Assembly: GCF_963675165.1 (NCBI RefSeq)
Contig: NC_087386.1
Location: 4,408,169 to 4,472,168, forward strand
Reading direction: 5' to 3'
Source: Halichondria panicea
Lineage: Eukaryota > Porifera > Demospongiae > Suberitida > Halichondriidae
DNA length: 64,000 bases
Of the stretch, positions 55,834 through 64,000 are shown one piece after another. Position 1 is the first letter of the stretch. Each line of letters begins with the position of its first letter. The notes beneath the pieces are model-generated. The model had not been told where the DNA came from and did no database searches. It saw nothing but the letters and a program-made list of their open reading frames with translations. A program made the position numbers and the translations under genes.

Positions 55834-57276
55834 GCATGGAAGGTAAATTAATGGTAGTTTATTATATTAATTTATAAGGTAAAGATGGTTCAAATAAAAA
55901 CATAATTATTAACTTTTTTGTTGAGTTGTGCAGGGAAATCCCTAGCCACAATAGAAACATGTTTGACAGGTTTTTGGCCATTTTATAGATCACCATCAAA
56001 TCCGCCATGCATTTTTCGGGCTGATTAATACTTCAGTAAGCAAGCACGATAGCAAAGGCTTGATGAATGAGTGAAGCAAGCATTGACTTGGATATTCAGT
56101 GATCATGTACGGGTGTGCATCTACAAAGAGGTGAGGGTTGATCAAACCAAACGTTGGTACGTACGTCTAGTATAGTCTAGTAGCAAGCTAGCTAGCTATG
56201 GAGCTCGTAGCTGTCTTATGGTGGGTTTATAACAAGATGTACTGAATGTGTACTGTTGGCTCTTCCATGGTAACAGATCTATCAACTGCCCTTAGCTGTA
56301 TTATGTCATGATTATGTTAACATGAATAAAGTGACACCAACATTATGACAAAGCAAATTATTTTCCCAACATGAGATCATCATACGGGTACCCTGTCTTA
56401 AAAGTACACTCTGTGATTCCCAGTGCTCATAGTTATTGACTGCAGTTGTAGTCTGTGCAGCCGTCCCTAGCTACCGTGTAGCCCTTGTTTGTAGTATTTG
56501 CAGTACGTGTCACCGTTTGACTGAGAAGTTGTACCAATCTTATTAAGAGCGATTCGCAGCTTGTTGCATGTGAGTATAATGGTTGTGTGTAGTGTAGGTG
56601 TTAACGATACTGTCATAACATCCATTGATATCACTCCCTTGCTATGAAGATTCTTTTGTCTCCTGATCTTTGTCCGATTAGATCCTTTTGACACCACCTG
56701 CATACAAAGAGCAAGCCTTCTTTGTTGTGTCTTTATTATGTGTGAACTTTGAAATTTTTGGAAGCTAGTGACGTATTGCTGACATGTTAGCAGTTAAGTT
56801 AGCAAAACTTGACTAACTAGTTTCTGTGCATGATGTCAATTGCATTCATTGTGTTGATGTCATGGTTGTTATGTAATTCTCATCCGTTATTCATAGTGGA
56901 AGTGATAAGTATCATGTCCGTAGGTATGTTAAATCTGCATACAATTACGTTTCATCTCTCCCCACACGCACACAGGTGTGTCTACCTATCGTCTGCAGTT
57001 TTCTTGCGGATTAGATAGCTACTATCTCGTGATTTCCCCTTCCCCTACTTGTATCAAGTCACTATTTCACAACCCTACCCTACGCACAAAACGAAAAAAA
57101 CACATTTTTATCTATATAGTATTTCTATTTTGAAACGTCTGTTGATCGTTTGTCTTTGGTCGCAGTTAGTATGAACTAACATTCGTCATTGAGTGTACCT
57201 GAAGATTTCGTCTCTTTAAGTGTCTCTACAGTTGTTCTGAATTCATCTTCCGACAAAATCACACACATCACCGCCA
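55834..57276. promoter_or_regulatory. Head-to-head intergenic region of JMJD4 and Roquin
   Basis: The 1.44 kb between the two start codons should contain both promoters. No gene, TATA box or clear site can be named. The sequence is AT-rich and, unusually for this window, lacks recognisable TIR elements. Confidence 0.45.
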
Positions 57277-60200
57277 ATGCAGCCTCCAAGCTGGACCGAG
57301 TTCCTCCACTGCTGTGTATGCATCAGCAAGTTTGACACTCATACATCCATCCCCGTCAGCCTGAGTTGTGGACACACACTGTGCTCTAAATGCCTCGCCA
57401 AACTCAATACTCAGATATGCCCCTACGACAAGAACCCCATTGGTCCGTTAGTTGAGAGCTTACCAAAGAATTTCGCTATTCTTCAGCTTCTTGAAGATGT
57501 CCCGAGCGCACAAGACGAACGGTACACAGATCTGGACAAAGTGGGCGTGGTTGATGCCGACCGTACCAGTTTTCTGGATGCCATGGAAGCTTTGGGTAAG
57601 TGAAATACTTGCAAGCAATGTGTTGACTCCTAGCTACACTACACTGGAATGATTGCTTCCTCTAATGCTTCCTCTGCATTTATTACACCCACACAATTGC
57701 ATATAAACACTATTGTCCTATTTCCACTTCAATCCATACAACGTGCACACAAACCAGTATGTACGTCATCGCCATAACCACAACTCATCTATCCCAACAC
57801 ACACACAGACAAACTGGCCCACTTCCTGCTCCCACTCGCCGACCAGACTGCCACCAGCAATCCAGGCTCCCACCTCACCAAACCAATGCTGAGGAAGCTA
57901 GTCTCCATAGTGACCTGCCAGGCCCTTGAGAGTGAAGGGCGTGTGCGTATCCTCAGGGCTGCACGCTCTATTGCTGATAGGACTGTCACAGAGCTCCTAG
58001 TCATGCATCAGAATCAGCAACAGTTGTCTACCCAGCTCTGGACAGCTGTCAAGAACAGAGGCTGCCAGTTTCTGGGCCCTGTCATGCAGGAGGAGGCCCT
58101 CAAGCTAGTGCTCATGGTTAGGAGTCAATCTATAACACATTAAAATAACCCCCCCCCCGATAATAATGATGTGTATAGTTTTGCTACTCGTGGAGTGAAT
58201 GTGTTGTGTGGAATTTCAACTAATTAATTACTTTAAAAAGACAACGTGGTATGATGTAATAAACTTTGGTAGACTGTAGAGAGTGTGGGAAACTGTCGTT
58301 GGTGTAATGGTATGACATAATTATTATGACATTGTCAATTTGTCCCAATTTCTAATTTTCCCATGATGGTATAAATATTGCTCAGTGTTTTGTTTTATCT
58401 ATAAATTGTGTGGGCAGCATACTCACTTGACAAATCATAAGTGTACAAACATAAAATAAAAAAATAGTAGCGACTCGTGTTTTTATTCTCTTTGATCTCT
58501 AAAATCACATTGTAACACAGTTCTTATCTGTTATGCAATTGCATGGATACATGCACTCGTGTACTTGCATATCTAATCAGTGTCGTTTTCCCCTGTACTG
58601 TAGGTACTGCAGAGTGGCAAGTTCATGGCTCGCAAGACCATTGTGTTGTACGTGGTCCAGAAGTTGCTCCAGGACTTCCCTCAGGCCAGCAAGACCTCCG
58701 TGGGTCATGTTGTTCAGCTGCTGTATAGGGCCTCTTGCTTCAATGTAAGTCAGTGTACAAGTGTAATTGTAATTATGTGCTGTGTTTCATGGCATTTGTG
58801 TGCATTCTTTGTACATTTGCTTTGTCGTTTGCTTTTGAGCGCCTTACACATCAGAAGTTTAGGTTTATATTATGTAATCTGGCTGTGGGTGGAATTGGCT
58901 CGAGTTAGTGAGCATTAGGGAATTAGTGGGCATTTGTTAAGTCTACATGTAGCAGAAGACCACTTTGACACCTTGTACATGTCTGGCCCATTAATGCAGT
59001 CTGTGCTTAGAGGTTTGTCTCTAAACAGCGACAGCACTTGAATTTAAGATGTGCATGCATGAGCTGTGTGAAGGTCAAACCTAGCAAACTGCGAAGCTAT
59101 TGCTTGCAGTCTGCATGGGTATTGTCGTGGTTCATTAATTATACTTTTAGTGGTTTCAGTATCCCTTAGTAGCTTCCTGTTTGGGTAGCTATTGTTGTAC
59201 TTTTGAATGGTCATGTTTGACTGCACTACCATAGTCATTCATTTATGTACATCAGTCATGTATATTTAGAGAACATTTGATGTTTGTAGTAGGATGTAGG
59301 TCATTGGTTGCTATAGAAATGACAGTTTCCCAAGAGGACGTGTTGTGTGTAGCCTATTCATGACATATGGTAGGTAGTCTTTGTGTCCTGTTTAGGGTAG
59401 CTTCTATATATGAACTATGATGAACCTGTGGGGTGACAAGTAAGTTTCTGGGAATATGGTTGTGAACACATCACTACAGTGGATTCTGTGGCCATGACAT
59501 ACATGTACACTGTCTCTATAACTGCTTGTTTCCATGGGAGAGAGGCTCTAGAGGGAATGAATACCTAGAGGGAAGGCTATAATTGTTTTAGCATTCCCTG
59601 TGTAAAGTGAGCGTCTTAAGGTTTACACATCCACTTTACGACTGCTGCATTAGTGCTCTGAATCTAGGGAAGTAATACAGCTGCTGCATTAGTGCTCTGG
59701 TATCTAGGGAAGTAATAGGGCTGCTACAAAATTAAATTGTTTACACGTCCACTTTACGACTGCTGCATTAGTGTTCTGGTATCTAGGGAAGTAATACAGC
59801 TGCTGCATTAGTGCTCTGGTAGCTAGGGAAGTAACTAGGGCTGCTACACGCTACATTAGTGTCTGGTACATGTATCTAGGAAGTAATTTACACTAGACTA
59901 TCAGGTTACACAATTTGCTTTGTGTGACTACCTTAATGTGCCCATTACGGGAATGTGCAAGAATCGACTTTTTAAACTTTGATACCTAGTCAAGTTGGGA
60001 CTCTCTAATGTAGGGGAAACTATTTCCTAATTGTATTTTAAAGAGATCTGTTAGACAGATCAAATATCTCACAATCCCTAATTGTGGAAACTCGTACTAC
60101 CGTAAGACCTTGCTTTAAAGCGACACTTTTAATAATTACGAAGCCAGGGGTCGCTTCTTTTGGAGGTTGAAAAATTATATTGAAGTCCTGGTGTCGCATA

Positions 60201-60463
60201 TTTAGAGGGTCGCATCTAACTTTACAGAGTCTACTTGCCTCGATTTCAGGCCACTTAAAAACACTGATTTTCCAGTGGGCTACAATCGAGGCTAGGGAGT
60301 GGCTACATTTACCGCTATTTAGAACGTGACATTATAGTCAACGCAGCTAACATCTACTTTTCAAAAAATTGCTGAAGCTCCTGGGTGTCGCATATTTGGA
60401 GGGTCGCCTTAAATCGAGGTATTACGGTATTTCAACTCTAAGTGGTTCAACTTCCTCCACACA

Positions 60464-60533
<70 letters not shown>

Positions 60534-63500
60534 GTTGAAAAGAGAGAGGATGACTCATCACTGATGCAGCTGAAAGAGGAGGTGAGTTTCTAAGCTTCCT
60601 AGTAATGTATTATAATTGCTGTCACGAGCCACACCCTAAATTATGGTATGCACTCAGCATAATGATGTTTACTGCTTTTATTAATAATAAATTACAGAGG
60701 CTGCTTGGTTTTGAACAGGTAATATCTTCCTAGCAACCACTTCAGATCAATTACATGTGTAGGTGTAGCCAATAATATTATTGTTAGTTGAGTTCTGTGA
60801 AGGTATTCCATGCATGCATGTATAAAATGAGCAGCTCATGGTTGACTGAGTCACTACATGTGCGTGTGCATGCATTGTACCTTTGAAATGGGCTGACAAT
60901 TGAATACCTACATGTGTGCAGTATGGGGTGATTATAGTGTGGTTGCTTGGGAATAGTTTCGTAATGATGTGGCATATGTGATATATATACGAGTGATTCA
61001 CGGCTGCTATTTTGGGAGGTTATGATGTGCGTATGATCTCATGCTGCTGTGCTGACAGTCACATGGGTGTGTTATATTAGAAATACACACTTACTATTGC
61101 TATGTTTCCATAGCATCAATTCATGTGACCCAGCTTGTGTTTATACATGTAATTATAGCGTAGCCTCAAGTTTCATGTTGCATAGAATGACTATAACAAT
61201 ATTGATACAGTTAACCGACAGGTTGCATTATTCCCAGAAAACTTGTTTTGTACAATTTAAAAAGGTTTCTCATGCAATTTGCTCTAGTCGCCAAACATGT
61301 TACATGTATATATCAGTCACCTAAATTACCCTCCCCCACTCATACTTACAGTTTCGCTCATATGAGTTGCTCCGTCGTGAGCACGATGCCCAGATCATCC
61401 GCATGGCAATGGAGGCGGGGCTTCGTATCTCCCCAGAACAGTGGTCCAGTCTCCTCTATGGCAGCCACACGCACAAGTCCGACATGCAGTCCATCATTGA
61501 TAAGGTGAGAGTTAGAGAATGTGCTCTTGTATAGAGATGGCACATGGAGTACATGTAAGTTTCCAAAGTGAAAGAATGACTTGTGCGGTTCATTTTGGAA
61601 TACTTGCAGTTGGGGTGCTTTTAGGTTAATTGCCTTTTTTCGGTTATTGCATGCTCTACATACATGTATGAGACTCAATCACCTGTCAACATTTGTCATC
61701 ATCCTTACATGTGTACACACTGCTATACACACACCCACACACCCACACACACACACACACACACACACAGCTTATCTCTCAGGGAGCCACCTCCTCTGGG
61801 CTAAGTGAGCTGATCATCGCCATAGGGAGGTCTCAGGACCCGTACAACCTCTCAGAGAAGATAGTACCCCACCTTGAGATACTTCTCAGGAATGACATCA
61901 CCAACAACGAGAAATGTGAGCAAGAGAGCATGTTGGGGGGAGGGGGGGGGAGGCATAGCTGTACTTTTATGGGTGCGTATGACTAGCATGCTGCTGTTGG
62001 CAGATCTTCTGTAGTGGAATGGGGGTGAACCTTGTGCATTAGTAGTCATGCTTGGTCAATCCACTTTGACTGTGGCCAACAGTCACATAACCACAATGAA
62101 CAAGCCTCCAACAATATCAACTCATCCAGTGGGTCCTGTACGAGGAATGTTTTGGGTGGGTTCTTAGACGAGAAAGTACATGTATGAGTGGAGCCTCTAT
62201 TCTTGTACCTACATGTACATGTACATGTACGTTTCCTTACTTTGATATTCAAATAAAAGTTGTTATACATCCTTCTCCAGTTAAACTTTAAGAAAGCCCT
62301 TGTTGTGAATACATGGGAAGATTGTTTTGATATCACATTCTAAATTTGTGAGGAAACACTTTTATTGCCCTTTACACCTCCAGGTACAAAGTTGGCTGGC
62401 AGCTGGTCCAGTTTCAGCGAATACATGCATGCCTTGCATAACGCCCTCCAGGGATTCTCCACCTTCATGCAGGTAAGAGACACTGCAATACGTAGGTGTA
62501 GGTGTACATGTAGGTGTGTCTGAATATGAAAGTTCTGGGATGTTTTTATGGGTATGTAATTTGAAAGTATGAAATCAGTTTGTGTTGTGGAGGTGTTACT
62601 GAAACCCAGTGTTAGGGACTGTTTGCTTCCCATTAAAGTAACTTCAGTGTATACAGTGAAACCAGGTAACAGTTAGGTAATTTAAACCTCCATAGTATGT
62701 GTTTCAACCCGTTTTAGCAGGTTACATTTTCATTACGGCTGCTTTTGTCTGCTCAATAATGGTGACTGCAATAGACTATACTCAGATTGTTACCTTTAGG
62801 GAGTCTGTCCTGTCCCTCCCTATATTATCACCTAACTTTTGCATAGCTATGTCTACATGTAAAAGTATCCTTAGATGCTCGTGTACTCATGGTTTGTATG
62901 AGTTTATTCCCAGTGACTGCATACATGTACATGTACAAATGATCCCCCACACACATACAGATTCAGAGTGGTCGCTTCAAGACGGGCCTATGTCCGAACC
63001 TGAGCAGACCTGAAGGTTGCCCCAGGGGGGATAAGTGCACCTACGCACACACTGAGGAAGAGAGGGAGCTCTATCGCAGTCTATCAAAGGGAACCAAACC
63101 CCCTAAGGCACGTACCGAGCCTGTCAAAATGTGTGGGGCTTCGAGTCGTATAGGTCAAGGAACACGAGGAAGGCACTCAGGAGATTTTGGGCCACCCATA
63201 TCAGATCTACCGATGTATTCGTACATACCGTCCCAGCAAGTGGGTGTGACTCCGATAGCGAGGGAACCTCACTACTTGAGGCAGGGGAGCGGGGAGGGAT
63301 CGTTTGATTCTGGTCCCCTGTCGGGGGGATTCCCCTTCACTGGTAAGCTACATGTACATAATTATTATGTTTACAACCCCTTCGTTTTGCATGGTTTACA
63401 TCTGTATTTTTGTGATTCAGCAAATTTTGTAAATTTTGTTAGATATGTAGGTTGACGTTGAGACTTCATTAACATAACTGTATTGTTTGCAGCCTTCTAA

Positions 63501-63753
63501 TAGTGTACATTACATTCCTCAGATGGTCAGTTGCTGAGTATGCAGAGAGAGTCGGACCCGTCGCTAGGGGTGATCCAACAAGCCCCACCCACCAAGCCGG
63601 CCCAGTATTATCCACCCTCACAGATCGGATACCCCCCACCCCCTCCACAGTATCACACCATCCCTGTCGTCACAGCTCCACACCAGTACATGTATGGTGA
63701 CTCCTCGAGAGATGTGATTTCAGCTGACCAGTCATATTACCGCAATCAAGTCC
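57277..63753 (+). CDS. Roquin-type RING/ROQ/CCCH protein (3' end outside window)
   Basis: Exons: 57277-57595, 57809-58116, 58604-58744, 60534-60581, 61352-61504, 61771-61915, 62384-62472, 62961-63342 and 63523-63753, all phases consistent (about 605 residues), then a donor. The start [15 protein letters not shown] leads a RING finger (about 12-55; C-x2-C, CGHTLC, CPYD). The ROQ region follows ([78 protein letters not shown]). A CCCH zinc finger lies near residue 410 ([20 protein letters not shown]), then a proline-rich region ([10 protein letters not shown]). In vertebrates Roquin-1 and -2 (RC3H1/RC3H2) bind stem-loops in mRNA 3' ends and recruit decay factors. A single ancestral-type gene cannot be assigned to RC3H1 or RC3H2. 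Confidence 0.95.
59621..59890. repeat. Minisatellite with higher-order structure in Roquin intron
   Basis: A unit of about 40-45 bp (ctgctgcattagtgctctgg then tctagggaagtaata) repeats about five times. It is itself arranged in a block of about 118 bp that starts tttacacatccactttacg and recurs at 59739. Confidence 0.85.
60098..60429. mobile_element. TA-flanked MITE with a nested foldback
   Basis: Inverted ends taccgtaagaccttgcttta and taaatcgaggtattacggta. Inside, 60236-60296 holds a short foldback (cctcgatttcaggcc against caatcgaggctagg) of the Mutator-like terminal motif. Roquin intron. Confidence 0.7.
60463..60530. repeat. CA microsatellite at a Roquin acceptor
   Basis: About 68 bp of CA repeat ends three bases before the tag acceptor of exon 60534-60581. 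Shorter CA tracts also sit next to the exons starting at 57809 and 61771. Confidence 0.9.
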
Positions 63754-64000
63754 GTAAGTTACTAATGTGTAATTTTTGTGAATTAGCATGCACAATTTTT
63801 GTTAATCACCTTAGTGGAGACATCATAGTATAAATGTCTTAGTGATGGCACCTCTTAATTGGTACTAATTACATGCAAGTATGATACACAAGTTGGAGGT
63901 GAATATTGAGTAAAATGTCTTAAAAACTATGCCAGGAATGTGAATGTGAATATGTACACACAACATGTGCTGCTTTCATATTTCACTAATCAACGCGTTT
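63754..64000. other. Start of the next Roquin intron
   Basis: Begins with donor gtaagt. No further exon is seen before the window ends. Confidence 0.6.

Noticed and set aside
56467..57018. Short open frames between JMJD4 and Roquin
   Set aside because: No recognisable domain, codon pattern or splice partner; the region more likely holds the two promoters.
59621..59890. Possible CRISPR-like repeat array
   Set aside because: The repeats are contiguous minisatellite units without unique spacers, inside an animal gene intron.

Overview
The window is animal nuclear DNA: AT-rich, with introns from about 50 nt to several kb, clear GT-AG junctions and very many small inverted-repeat transposons. 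Gene content (EDEM-type ER mannosidase, JMJD4, Roquin, and large Roc/COR GTPases joined to death domains) plus the density of MITE-like elements suggests an early-branching animal, most likely a demosponge. That assignment is inference, not proof. There is no bacterial, organellar, rRNA, tRNA or CRISPR signal.

Layout: 1-2360 is the 3' part of a Roc-COR-death-domain gene (paralogue A). 2827-10499 is an EDEM-like mannosidase gene whose 3' half (about 3.2 kb) is tandemly duplicated; each copy carries a different lesion. 10835-11558 holds an orphan zinc-binding C-terminus of DUSP12 with an in-frame stop. 13119-34551 can be joined into one large gene of about 2,420 codons, nearly all from phase-1/phase-1 exons: a 2A-like peptide, a death domain, acidic and proline-rich linkers, two more death domains, a degenerate kinase-like module, Roc, COR, a second COR-like region and a last death domain. 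Its third death-domain exon is split by a 1,086-bp Mutator-like element with 85-bp terminal inverted repeats and a 9-bp target duplication. 36540-40439 (minus) is a frameshifted coiled-coil gene relic, itself split by a second element of the same type that carries gene fragments. 43759-48914 is Roc-COR-death-domain paralogue B, with a premature TAG between the GTPase part and the death domains. 49691-55833 (minus) is a complete JMJD4 gene with a broken TRAF-like gene inside one intron and a 261-bp GA/CT tract at one splice acceptor. 57277-63753 is the 5' two-thirds of a Roquin (RC3H) gene, head-to-head with JMJD4 and running off the window.

How the genes relate: the three Roc/COR/death-domain loci form a same-strand cluster of probable innate-immune or cell-death signalling GTPases, and the EDEM gene lies between two of them. 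EDEM (ER glycoprotein quality control), JMJD4 (translation-termination factor hydroxylation in known animals) and Roquin (mRNA decay) are conserved housekeeping or regulatory genes. Most space between exons is MITEs, foldback elements, microsatellites and dispersed repeats.
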